DNA of 7,272 nt from the NCBI GenBank assembly GCA_013214885.1, contig JABSRS010000167.1, positions 1 through 7,272 on the forward strand, written 5' to 3'. This document shows positions 1 to 6,295 of this stretch, piece after piece (within the stretch, counting starts at the first letter, position 1; the number at the start of each line of letters is the position of its first letter). The position numbers and the translations under genes were made by a program. The notes below the pieces were generated by a model. It had not been told where the DNA came from. It made no database searches and saw only the letters and a list, made by a program, of their open reading frames with translations. The DNA is from Gammaproteobacteria bacterium (GTDB lineage: Bacteria; Pseudomonadota; Gammaproteobacteria; Enterobacterales; Psychrobiaceae).

Positions 1-456
1 CCAATGGCCGAAGTGGTATTAGATTTCTTTGATCGTCTAAAGTCGACCTCTCGTGGTTATGCATCACTTGATTATAACTTTAAGTGTTTTAAAACTGCGG
101 ACATGGTACGCGTTGATATGTTGATTAATGGCGAGCGAGTGGATGCATTAGCGATGATTACTCACCGTGAAAACGCGCAACGTCGTGGCCGTGCCGTGGT
201 TGAGAAAATGAAGGAACTAATTCCTCGTCAAATGTTTGATATTGCAATTCAATCAGCGATTGGCGGTCAAATTATTGCCCGTACCAACATTAAAGCACTA
301 CGAAAAGATGTTACTGCAAAATGTTACGGTGGTGATATCAGCCGTAAGAAGAAATTGCTACAAAAACAAAAAGCGGGTAAGAAGCGAATGAAGTCAGTCG
401 GTAATGTTGAACTGCCACAAGAAGCCTTCCTTGCCGTTCTTAAAGTCGGAGATTAA
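1..456 (+). CDS. lepA: Elongation factor 4 (LepA), C-terminal part, 5' end outside window
   Basis: This is the C-terminal ~150 residues of LepA/EF-4, the ribosome-bound translational GTPase that acts on stalled or mispaired ribosomes and has been linked to 30S biogenesis. The reading frame is open to the left edge (the codon before the first visible ATG is Pro), so the ATG at 4 is an internal Met. Family length is about 600 aa, so roughly three quarters of the gene, including the GTPase domain, lies upstream. The visible part holds the end of the EF-G domain V-like fold ([21 protein letters not shown]) and the LepA-specific C-terminal domain with its basic [17 protein letters not shown] stretch and the [12 protein letters not shown] tail. 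Both match E. coli LepA almost residue for residue. lepB starts 3 nt after the stop, and the GGAG ribosome site for lepB (448-451) lies inside the lepA 3' end, so the two are co-transcribed and probably translationally coupled. Confidence 0.97.
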   Translation, partial: PMAEVVLDFFDRLKSTSRGYASLDYNFKCFKTADMVRVDMLINGERVDALAMITHRENAQRRGRAVVEKMKELIPRQMFDIAIQSAIGGQIIARTNIKALRKDVTAKCYGGDISRKKKLLQKQKAGKKRMKSVGNVELPQEAFLAVLKVGD

Positions 457-459
457 TCA

Positions 460-1371
460 ATGGCAGTATATTTTGAATTGTTTTTAGTACTTGCGACAAC
501 GGCTACTGGATTGGTATGGTTAGTGGATCATCTGATCTTTCTACCACAACGTAAAGAAGCGGTGGCTGGTTTGCCGCAAGATATTGGTCAAGCAGCTAAA
601 GATAAAGTGATGCTTGAGTCGGTGCTGGTTGAAAACTGCCGCGGGATTTTTCCTGTGATTGGTTTTGTGCTGATTTTACGGTCGTTTATTTATGAGCCGT
701 TCCAGATCCCATCAGGCTCGATGATGCCGACGTTGTTAGTTGGTGACTTTATTTTGGTCGAAAAATTTGCCTACGGGATTAAATTACCAGTCCTACGTAA
801 TAAAATTATTGAAACTGGTTCGCCAGAACGTGGCGATGCGGTGGTATTTAAATATCCACCAGAGCCAAATATCGACTATATAAAACGTGTGATTGGTTTA
901 CCTGGTGATACGGTGTTGTACCGTAACAAAAAGCTTTATATTAAAAAAGCTTGTGTTGCACCCGCTGAAAATTGTGGAATATTTGAAGAAGTAGCGATTG
1001 ATATTGTCGATCAAGGTACTTATTTCCATGACATGTATCCATTAACTCAAGCAAACGAAAATTTGTTGGGCGTTGATCACCAGATTTTGTTTAACCCTGC
1101 ATTTGCTGGGCGACCATCAGAGTATTTCCGCCAAGATGGCTCACGCCAAGCTGAGTGGTTAGTGCCACCGGGGCAGTATTTTGTCATGGGCGATAACCGT
1201 GATAATAGCCTAGATAGCCGTTATTGGGGATTTGTTCCCGAAGCCAATTTAGTGGGAAAAGCCGTCTTTATATGGACTAGCTTTGAATTTACCCGTGATA
1301 GCAATGATTGGTTACCGAGCTGGATCCCAGCTAATGTTCGAACAGAAAGAATCGGTAAAATAGCTCAATAA
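460..1371 (+). CDS. lepB: Signal peptidase I (LepB)
   Basis: Membrane-bound serine protease of the Ser/Lys-dyad S26 family that cleaves signal peptides from Sec- and Tat-exported preproteins on the periplasmic face of the inner membrane. Two hydrophobic segments are visible at about residues 4-27 and 62-77, with a basic cytoplasmic loop between them, as in E. coli. Box B is IPSGSMMPT with the nucleophile at Ser87. Box D is DYIKRVIGLPGD with the general-base lysine at Lys142. Box E is GDNRDNSLDSRYWGFVP at 244-260. Cys165 and Cys172 sit in the periplasmic domain where E. coli LepB has a disulfide. The length of 303 aa is a little shorter than E. coli (324 aa); the shortening falls in the variable region between boxes D and E. 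The ATG at 460 has GGAG 8 nt upstream, inside lepA. A 48-nt A/T-rich gap separates it from rnc. Confidence 0.98.
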   Translation: MAVYFELFLVLATTATGLVWLVDHLIFLPQRKEAVAGLPQDIGQAAKDKVMLESVLVENCRGIFPVIGFVLILRSFIYEPFQIPSGSMMPTLLVGDFILVEKFAYGIKLPVLRNKIIETGSPERGDAVVFKYPPEPNIDYIKRVIGLPGDTVLYRNKKLYIKKACVAPAENCGIFEEVAIDIVDQGTYFHDMYPLTQANENLLGVDHQILFNPAFAGRPSEYFRQDGSRQAEWLVPPGQYFVMGDNRDNSLDSRYWGFVPEANLVGKAVFIWTSFEFTRDSNDWLPSWIPANVRTERIGKIAQ

Positions 1372-1419
1372 CACACTAACAATAATAGTAATAGAATAAA
1401 TAGGTAAATTGGTCCATCA

Positions 1420-2103
1420 ATGATTCAAATAGCAATTGATAAGTTAGAGCGTAAAATCGCTTACAGTTTTAACAAGCCTGAGTTTTTAACTCAAGCCTTA
1501 ACCCATCGTAGTATGGGCGGTTCTCATAACGAACGACTCGAATTTTTGGGTGATTCCCTACTCGGGATGTTTATTGCCGAGGCGTTATATAATAAATTCC
1601 CAGCAGTCTCTGAGGGCGACTTAAGCCGGATGAGAGCGACGTTAGTACGTGGCCAAACATTAGCGGAACTGGCAATAGAATTTCAACTAGGCGATCATTT
1701 ATACTTAGGTCCTGGTGAGCTTAAAAGTGGTGGTTTCCGTCGTGAGTCGATATTGGCTGACGCTGTTGAAGCTATTATTGCTGCCGTTTATCTTGATAGT
1801 GATATGGATAGTTGTAAGAAACTAGTGATTAACTGGTACCAACAACGTTTGGACACCATTAAGCCTGGTAACAGTCAGAAAGACCCTAAAACTCAATTAC
1901 AAGAGTGGGTTCAGGGGCGCCGATTAGCGCTACCTGTCTACGAAGTTTTACAAGTTACTGGTCAAGCACATAACCAAAAATTTACCATGTCTTGTCGTGT
2001 TGAAGGGATCGACCAACAACTCATGGGTGTTGGTACATCACGCCGTAAGGCAGAACAAGATGCAGCGCACAAAGCGCTGGAGATAATTAATGCAACAAAA
2101 TGA
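1420..2103 (+). CDS. rnc: Ribonuclease III
   Basis: Double-stranded-RNA endonuclease that frees pre-16S and pre-23S rRNA from the primary rRNA transcript and processes structured mRNAs; it acts as a cytoplasmic dimer. The signature [11 protein letters not shown] spans residues 36-46. The four catalytic acidic residues fall at the same numbers as in E. coli: Glu38, Glu41/Asp45, and Asp114 and Glu117 in ILADAVEAI. The dsRNA-binding domain follows at about 155-225 ([13 protein letters not shown], then [16 protein letters not shown]). The length of 227 aa is normal. The ribosome site is weak (AGG/TTGG in the 20 nt before the ATG). The 48-nt leader after lepB shows no obvious stem-loop of the kind E. 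coli RNase III cuts to autoregulate its own message, although such a structure could involve lepB sequence. The last 14 nt overlap era, which makes translational coupling likely. Confidence 0.98.
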   Translation: MIQIAIDKLERKIAYSFNKPEFLTQALTHRSMGGSHNERLEFLGDSLLGMFIAEALYNKFPAVSEGDLSRMRATLVRGQTLAELAIEFQLGDHLYLGPGELKSGGFRRESILADAVEAIIAAVYLDSDMDSCKKLVINWYQQRLDTIKPGNSQKDPKTQLQEWVQGRRLALPVYEVLQVTGQAHNQKFTMSCRVEGIDQQLMGVGTSRRKAEQDAAHKALEIINATK

Positions 2104-3004
2104 TCCACAAACCTATTGCGGCTTTGTCGCAATTATTGGCCGTCCTAATGTTGGTAAATCAACATTATTGAATAAAATACTCGGCCAAAAGATAAGCATC
2201 ACCTCACGTAAGCCTCAGACCACTCGTCATCGAGTGATGGGGATTGATACCGACGGTGAATATCAAACCATTTATGTTGATACGCCAGGGCTTCATAGTG
2301 AAGAAAAAAGGACCATTAACCGTTTAATGAACCGGGCAGCTGCCAGTTCAATCGGCAATGTCGAGATGGTATTTTTCATCCTTGAAGGTACCCAATGGAC
2401 CGGCGATGATGAAATGATCTTAAACAAACTGCGTAAAAGCTGTCAGGACACGCCAGTTATTTGTGTGGTTAATAAAGAAGACAATGTTAAAATTCGTAGT
2501 GAATTGTTGCCGCACTTGCAGTGGCTCGGCACTCAATATGATTTTGACCAAATTATCCCAATTTCTGCTAAGAACGGTGACGGTGTTGATACGCTGATTT
2601 CCTTAGCTCGTGGCGCCTTGAAACCTGGTCAGCATCATTTCCCAGAAGATTATGTTACCGATCGCTCTCAGCGCTTTATGGCTTCAGAGATTGTGCGCGA
2701 AAAATTGATGCGTTTTACTGGCGATGAAATACCGTATTCAGTGACCGTGGAAATTGAAGCCTTTACGATGCAGCCAAATGGTGTATTTAATATCAATGCA
2801 TTAATCTTGGTCGAGCGTGAAGGTCAGAAACGAATGATCATCGGCAAGAAAGGCGAAAAGCTTAAGCAAATCGGCCGTGAAGCCCGCAAAGACATGGAGA
2901 ACATGTTCGATAATAAAGTGTTCCTTCAGCTTTGGGTTAAGGTTAAATCTGGTTGGGCTGATGACGAACGGGCATTACAAAGCCTAGGTTATGGCGACTT
3001 CTAA
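2090..3004 (+). CDS. era: GTPase Era
   Basis: Essential Ras-like GTPase with a KH domain that binds the 3' end of 16S rRNA and checks 30S subunit maturation; it works at the membrane periphery and in the cytoplasm. GTPase motifs in order are G1 GRPNVGKS (17-24), G2 within PQTTRHR (42-48), G3 DTPG (64-67), G4 NKED (128-131) and G5 SAK (159-161). The C-terminal KH domain carries the RNA-binding GKKG loop at 252-255, inside [15 protein letters not shown]. The length of 304 aa matches the family (E. coli 301). The ATG at 2090 lies inside rnc in the +1 frame with GGAG 7 nt upstream (2079-2082), so ribosomes finishing rnc can restart here. The pairing of an rRNA-processing nuclease with an rRNA-maturation GTPase is the conserved gammaproteobacterial arrangement. 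Confidence 0.98.
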   Translation: MQQNDPQTYCGFVAIIGRPNVGKSTLLNKILGQKISITSRKPQTTRHRVMGIDTDGEYQTIYVDTPGLHSEEKRTINRLMNRAAASSIGNVEMVFFILEGTQWTGDDEMILNKLRKSCQDTPVICVVNKEDNVKIRSELLPHLQWLGTQYDFDQIIPISAKNGDGVDTLISLARGALKPGQHHFPEDYVTDRSQRFMASEIVREKLMRFTGDEIPYSVTVEIEAFTMQPNGVFNINALILVEREGQKRMIIGKKGEKLKQIGREARKDMENMFDNKVFLQLWVKVKSGWADDERALQSLGYGDF

Positions 3005-3018
3005 GTTCGAGAGTGGCG

Positions 3019-3783
3019 ATGAATTATTCTAATATGACATCGCCACCATTACACCTATCTAGCGTTCAAACCAAATATACCGTTTCACCTCTTAGTGCTG
3101 CTTATTTAATTCATACCCGTGCCTTGGGTGAAAATAGTTTAATTGCCGAATTACTGACTGAAACAAACGGTCGAATTACCGTGGTTGCTAATGGCGCAAA
3201 ACGCAAGAACAGTTTAACCAAAAGCATGTTACAGCCATTTCGCCCGTTACTGGTGTCATGGCGTGGTTTAGGTGATTTAAAAACCATGGTGCGACTCGAG
3301 GCTCCGACATTGGCATTGCCGTTGAGCAGTGAATACCTTTATAGCGGTCTTTATCTTAATGAATTAGTCATTAGATTGTTAGCTAAAGAGCAGCCCCATC
3401 CTGAAATTTACAGTAGTTACCATGCCACGCTGATTGCACTGTCCAAACAACAAGATCTTGAAATTTGCTTACGCTTGTTTGAGTTTTCTTTGCTTAAAGA
3501 ATTAGGCCATGGCTTTACCTTAACCCATGACAATACGGGTGATCCGATTCAACCCGATTGGCAGTATCAATTTGATCAAGAACAAGGCTTAATGTCAAAA
3601 GTAGCTGGCAAATACAATGGTCACCACTTATTGGCTATTGCAATGCAAAATTTTTGTGACAAGATAACCCGCAGACAAGCAAAGCTGTTGGCCCGTGAAG
3701 CATTGGCTCCTTTATTAGGGAACAAACCGCTTCATAGTCGGCAATTATTTATGCGAAGAACAACAATTATAGACAAGATTTAA
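3019..3783 (+). CDS. recO: DNA repair protein RecO
   Basis: Recombination mediator of the RecFOR pathway: it binds ssDNA and SSB, anneals complementary strands, and with RecR helps load RecA on gapped DNA. The N-terminal OB-fold region reads AAYLIHTRALGENSLIAELLTE then RITVVANGAKR (about residues 27-62). The helical C-terminal part contains LALPLSSEYLYSGLYLNEL (about 98-116), LRLFEFSLLKELGHGF (about 151-166) and LGNKPLHSRQLF near the end, all clear counterparts of E. coli RecO. Zinc-binding cysteines typical of Gram-positive RecO are absent, as in E. coli. Start choice: GTG at 3013, ATG at 3019 and ATG at 3034 are in frame. I prefer ATG 3019 (254 aa) because GAG at 3009-3011 sits 7 nt before it, whereas the GTG has no good site. 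Even so, the N terminus is about 21 residues longer than in E. coli and that part is not conserved. The gap to era is 14 nt. Confidence 0.95.
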   Translation: MNYSNMTSPPLHLSSVQTKYTVSPLSAAYLIHTRALGENSLIAELLTETNGRITVVANGAKRKNSLTKSMLQPFRPLLVSWRGLGDLKTMVRLEAPTLALPLSSEYLYSGLYLNELVIRLLAKEQPHPEIYSSYHATLIALSKQQDLEICLRLFEFSLLKELGHGFTLTHDNTGDPIQPDWQYQFDQEQGLMSKVAGKYNGHHLLAIAMQNFCDKITRRQAKLLAREALAPLLGNKPLHSRQLFMRRTTIIDKI

Positions 3784-3795
3784 TAAGGAAAGCGT

Positions 3796-4539
3796 GTGAA
3801 CCCAATTTATTTAGGCGTTAATATTGACCATATTGCAACTCTACGCCAAGCCCGTGGTACTAATTACCCCGATCCTGTTCATGCTGCTGCAGTAGCAGAG
3901 CTAGCTGGAGCCGACGGTATTACCATTCATTTACGTGAAGATCGTCGTCACATCCAAGATCGTGATGTTTATACCCTGGCCAAAACACTACAAACTCGGA
4001 TGAACTTGGAAATAGCAGTGACCGAGGAAATGATTTCGATCGCCTGTAATGTTAAGCCTGAATATGTGTGCTTGGTTCCTGAAAAAAGAGAAGAGCTAAC
4101 CACTGAGGGCGGACTCGATGTTGCGGGTCAGCTTGATACTATGCTCGAAGCCATTGCTGAACTTAAAGGCGCAGGGATTAAAGTGTCGTTATTTATTGAT
4201 GCTGACAAAGAGCAAATTGACGCAGCAGTGACTGTTGGTGCCCCATACATTGAGTTACATACGGGTTGTTATGCCGATGCCCCTGATTCTGCGGCGCAGC
4301 AAGTAGAACTTGAACGGATTCAAAAGATGGCTAAATACGCCCACAGTCGCGGTTTAATCGTTAATGCAGGGCATGGTCTTCATTATCATAATGTTGAGGC
4401 TATTGCGGCGATTCCAGAGATCTATGAGCTAAATATTGGTCACTCTATTATTGCTCGTGCAGCGATATACGGGCTCGATCAAGCGGTTCGCGATATCAGA
4501 CAAAAAATGGTGCAAGCACGCACCATGGCGAGCAAATAG
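3796..4539 (+). CDS. pdxJ: Pyridoxine 5'-phosphate synthase (PdxJ)
   Basis: Catalyses the ring-closing step of the DXP-dependent vitamin B6 pathway, condensing 1-deoxy-D-xylulose 5-phosphate with 3-amino-2-oxopropyl phosphate to pyridoxine 5'-phosphate in the cytoplasm. It is a TIM-barrel protein. Key residues keep the E. coli numbering: His45 in [12 protein letters not shown], Glu72 in [11 protein letters not shown], and His193 in [29 protein letters not shown] (93-109) and ELHTGCYAD (153-161) are also diagnostic. The length of 247 aa is normal. The start is GTG at 3796 with a strong AAGGAA site (3785-3790) at proper spacing, 12 nt after recO, so this is the last gene of the operon. Its 3' end also carries, on the opposite strand, the apparent terminator of the converging rluA unit. 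acpS, the usual next gene in many relatives, does not follow. Confidence 0.98.
   Translation: MNPIYLGVNIDHIATLRQARGTNYPDPVHAAAVAELAGADGITIHLREDRRHIQDRDVYTLAKTLQTRMNLEIAVTEEMISIACNVKPEYVCLVPEKREELTTEGGLDVAGQLDTMLEAIAELKGAGIKVSLFIDADKEQIDAAVTVGAPYIELHTGCYADAPDSAAQQVELERIQKMAKYAHSRGLIVNAGHGLHYHNVEAIAAIPEIYELNIGHSIIARAAIYGLDQAVRDIRQKMVQARTMASK
4502..4526 (-). terminator. Intrinsic terminator for the minus-strand rluA/DUF3530 unit, inside the pdxJ 3' end
   Basis: Read on the minus strand, ATGGTGC (4526-4520) and GCACCAT (4513-4507) form a perfect 7-bp stem with a 6-nt loop, followed at once by a run of T (4506-4502). This is the standard layout of a Rho-independent terminator. It lies about 73 nt past the stop codon of the DUF3530 gene. 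On the plus strand the same hairpin has the A run on its 5' side and no U run after it, so it should not stop the lepA-pdxJ transcript. The stem and T run are seen directly; function is inferred. Confidence 0.7.
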
Positions 4540-4552
4540 TTATAAAATTAGA

Positions 4553-4590
4553 GAACGATATATTCACCATTCATTCGGATATATCGATTC
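4553..4590. terminator. A/T-rich hairpin in the convergent intergenic gap, possible weak terminator of the lepA-pdxJ operon
   Basis: CGATATAT (4556-4563) and ATATATCG (4579-4586) are a perfect 8-bp inverted repeat with a 15-nt loop. The outer GAA/TTC (4553-4555 and 4588-4590) adds 3 bp across a bulged A. On the plus strand it is followed by CTTTAAT, a poor U tract. It is the only sizeable hairpin in the 59-bp gap between the pdxJ and DUF3530 stops, so it may help end the plus-strand transcript, but the low GC content and large loop make it weak. Confidence 0.3.
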
Positions 4591-4598
4591 TTTAATCA

Positions 4599-5474
4599 TT
4601 AGTTTAACCCTGCCGACTTTAGCCAACCGTAAACTGTTTTTACTAATTGATGACTGTTGTCCGAGTCATAAAGCTCACTCTGGCGATAAGTATATTGATG
4701 ATTCTTAATGCTAAGTTTCTTGCGCAAGACCATATGCTCACTCAAATTATTTTGGAGTCGATAGATATCCAAAATGTGCAAATCTAACTGGCTAATTTGT
4801 TCTGAAAATAATGCTTGGCTCGTCGCAATGGGTGCCTCATCGCTCGACTCTTGTTTGGCCCAATATTCTGGTCTGGCATCAAGTACAATGAAGGCATCGG
4901 GCAGCCTCAATACTTGGTCTAAATAAAACTTAGTGATATAACTAGCTTGGCTACCTTGAGCGATAACAATTAAATCCATTTTTGTCAGACTAGCGACCTG
5001 GTAAGCACTTTGGAGTCGAGCCAGTAGCTGCTGCTGATAACTGAGTGATGTTGGTGCTGCGGCTGGAGTCTCTGGCTCCGTAGCGTCATCGGTGGATGCA
5101 ACGTTAGTAACATTGATCGGAGGCATCAGGGCTAGGGTATCCCAACCATGTTCGTTAAGTCCGATCCGCAGTTGATTAATCCCATTACTATTAGTCGGTG
5201 TACTATGACGATCGGCAACTAAAATGGCAGTTCCGCGATGCGTCGCGGATAAATAATGGCGTTGTAGTGCCAAAAATTTGCCGCTATCGAGCGTAAGCCA
5301 TCTGACCTCTGTGGCAGAGATAGAATGACTGTTAGCAAAGTTTTGTTCAAAGACGCTAGCGTTGATAGCCAGCGAAGCGGCTTGGTCTGGAGTTTCTGCT
5401 TGAGCCAATGAAAAGAATGAAACCAACAATAGTGCGCTTGTTATTATTGGTTTTTTTAAATATTCGTAGAACAT
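4599..5474 (-). CDS. DUF3530-like exported protein, degenerate alpha/beta-hydrolase fold
   Basis: A 291-aa protein of unknown function with a clear signal peptide: basic KK at 7-8, hydrophobic core about 10-24, and likely cleavage after AQA (residue 26). It should therefore be periplasmic or outer-membrane facing. The order of parts suits the DUF3530 family of hydrolase-like proteins: a first strand HRGTAILVADRH (79-90), an LNEHGWDTLALMPP segment (106-119), a predicted strand plus elbow DLIVIAQGSQASYI (167-180), FIVLDARPEYW (195-205), then HILDIYRLQN (233-242). At the nucleophile elbow, where an active hydrolase has G-x-S-x-G, this protein reads A-Q-G-S-Q, so the nucleophile position appears to be Gly174 and catalysis is doubtful. 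Residues about 124-143 (Ala, Thr, Pro and acidic) look like a disordered linker. GAGGA (5487-5483) lies 8 nt before the ATG. The family assignment rests on recalled pattern, not a search. Confidence 0.75.
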   Translation of the reverse strand: MFYEYLKKPIITSALLLVSFFSLAQAETPDQAASLAINASVFEQNFANSHSISATEVRWLTLDSGKFLALQRHYLSATHRGTAILVADRHSTPTNSNGINQLRIGLNEHGWDTLALMPPINVTNVASTDDATEPETPAAAPTSLSYQQQLLARLQSAYQVASLTKMDLIVIAQGSQASYITKFYLDQVLRLPDAFIVLDARPEYWAKQESSDEAPIATSQALFSEQISQLDLHILDIYRLQNNLSEHMVLRKKLSIKNHQYTYRQSELYDSDNSHQLVKTVYGWLKSAGLN

Positions 5475-5512
5475 TTATTACATCCTCTCAATGGCTTAAG
5501 TCAGTATTGCAT

Positions 5513-5521
5513 ATTATACCA
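5513..5521 (-). promoter_or_regulatory. Extended -10 promoter element for the DUF3530-like gene
   Basis: On the minus strand the 76-bp gap after rluA contains TGGTATAAT (5521-5513), a perfect TGn extended -10 with a consensus TATAAT. No good -35 box lies at normal spacing, which extended -10 promoters can tolerate. Transcription would start near 5506, about 30 nt before the ATG at 5474 and upstream of its GAGGA ribosome site. The gene may also be reached by read-through from rluA, because no terminator with a U run is visible between them. Confidence 0.5.
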
Positions 5522-5550
5522 GCAGTTCCAAGTTTGCTTAGCAAGGAGGC

Positions 5551-6204
5551 TTAGAAAGGACAAGCAGCCTCAAATGTTATCGGCTCATCTGTGCCAGGAT
5601 GGATAATGCTAAGTCGGTGCGCATGTAACTGTAAACGATCGCTCATCCCTACGGCGTCAGGCTTACCATAAAAGCGGTCGCCCAAAATCGGATGGTCTAT
5701 TTGTTGCATATGAACTCGTAACTGATGGGATCTGCCTGTAATTGGTGTTAGCTTGATTAATGACGAGAGTTGATCGCTTTCAAGGACTTCCCAGTGGGTT
5801 AATGAGGGTTTTCCATCAACGTAACATACTTTTTGCAGCGGACGATTGGGCCAATCACATATTAAAGGTAACTCAACACTGCCATTGTGGCTTGATGGTT
5901 TGCCCAGGACCCTAGCAAGATAGCTTTTACTGGTAGTACGTTGCTGAAACTGGCGAGATATATGACTTTGCGCTGCTTTGGTCAGGGCAAAAAGCATGAT
6001 GCCTGAGGTGTCCATGTCGAGACGATGCACCACAACGGTACTGGGTAATACGCGCATTAAACGCGAGGTAACACTGTCGCGGTGATGCAATTCACGGCCA
6101 GGGACCGATAACAAACCACTGGGTTTGTTAACGACAACAATGTCATTATCGTAATACATAATATCAAGCCATGGATCGGTCGGTGGATTATATACAAAAG
6201 CCAA
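5551..6204 (-). CDS. rluA: tRNA/23S rRNA pseudouridine synthase RluA
   Basis: Isomerises uridine to pseudouridine; the E. coli enzyme acts at position 32 of several tRNAs and 746 of 23S rRNA. The match to E. coli RluA runs through the whole protein: NKPSGLLSVPGR (26-37), the catalytic HRLDMDTSG motif (60-68) with nucleophile Asp63 (Asp64 in E. coli), LPLICDWPNRP (112-122), GRSHQLRVHM (157-166) and HPILGDRFYG. This is the short RluA type without the S4 domain of RluC/RluD. Start choice: the frame is open to a TTG at 6225, but I choose the TTG at 6204 (217 aa). It has AGG 7 nt upstream, and its MAFVYNPPTDPW aligns with the E. coli N terminus (NYNPPQEPW) in position. The 6225 start has no ribosome site and would lie only a few nt from the predicted transcription start. 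No in-frame ATG occurs near the N terminus. Confidence 0.95.
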   Translation of the reverse strand: MAFVYNPPTDPWLDIMYYDNDIVVVNKPSGLLSVPGRELHHRDSVTSRLMRVLPSTVVVHRLDMDTSGIMLFALTKAAQSHISRQFQQRTTSKSYLARVLGKPSSHNGSVELPLICDWPNRPLQKVCYVDGKPSLTHWEVLESDQLSSLIKLTPITGRSHQLRVHMQQIDHPILGDRFYGKPDAVGMSDRLQLHAHRLSIIHPGTDEPITFEAACPF

Positions 6205-6235
6205 GGTAAAACCTATTAACAACAAATAAAAAGCT

Positions 6236-6263
6236 ATTATACCATTAAAGTTTTAATCACAAA
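6236..6263 (-). promoter_or_regulatory. Sigma-70-type promoter of rluA with extended -10
   Basis: On the minus strand, TGGTATAAT (6244-6236) is a perfect extended -10. Upstream, TTTGTG (6263-6258, 16-nt spacer) or TTGTGA (6262-6257, 15-nt spacer) is a partial -35. Transcription would start near 6229, giving a leader of about 25 nt to the TTG at 6204. This promoter shares positions 6246-6263 with the sigma-28 promoter of motX on the other strand. Confidence 0.65.
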
Positions 6264-6272
6264 TGACGATAT
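6246..6272 (+). promoter_or_regulatory. Sigma-28 (FliA) flagellar promoter of motX
   Basis: TAAAGTTT (6246-6253) is a perfect match to the sigma-28 -35 element. After exactly 11 nt comes GACGATAT (6265-6272), which matches 6 of 8 positions of the -10 consensus GCCGATAA. Transcription would begin near 6279, just before the AGGGA ribosome site of motX (6282-6286). Sigma-28 control of motX is established in polar-flagellated Vibrio, which supports the call; the motif itself is read directly. Confidence 0.75.
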
Positions 6273-6295
6273 ATAGATAGCAGGGATATTAGCGA

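Noticed and set aside
930..956. Two AAGCTT hexamers 13 bases apart in lepB
   Set aside because: They lie within Lys/Leu/Ala codons of a variable LepB region and form no meaningful repeat or regulatory unit.
1372..1419. Possible promoter or RNase III autoregulatory stem-loop in the lepB-rnc gap
   Set aside because: The gap is A/T-rich with TAGAAT-like boxes, but no paired -35 and no convincing stem were found, so nothing can be supported.
4650..4669. ATGACT/AGTCAT 6-bp inverted repeat as a plus-strand terminator for the pdxJ operon
   Set aside because: Short stem with an 8-nt loop, no T run on either side, and inside the DUF3530-like coding region; easily coincidental.
4436..4708. Open frame of 90 codons on the plus strand across the pdxJ 3' end and the convergent gap
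   Set aside because: It overlaps pdxJ in another frame and the DUF3530-like gene antisense, its product has no recognisable pattern, and no ribosome site supports it.
5532..5544. TTGCTTAGCAA palindrome after the rluA stop as a terminator
   Set aside because: The stem is only 4-5 bp with almost no loop, and no T run follows on the minus strand.
6205..6225. Hydrophobic N-terminal stretch (MLLIGFTLAFVY) on RluA, as if membrane-anchored
   Set aside because: It arises only if translation starts at TTG 6225, which lacks a ribosome site and lies at the predicted transcription start. The TTG at 6204 fits the E. coli N terminus.
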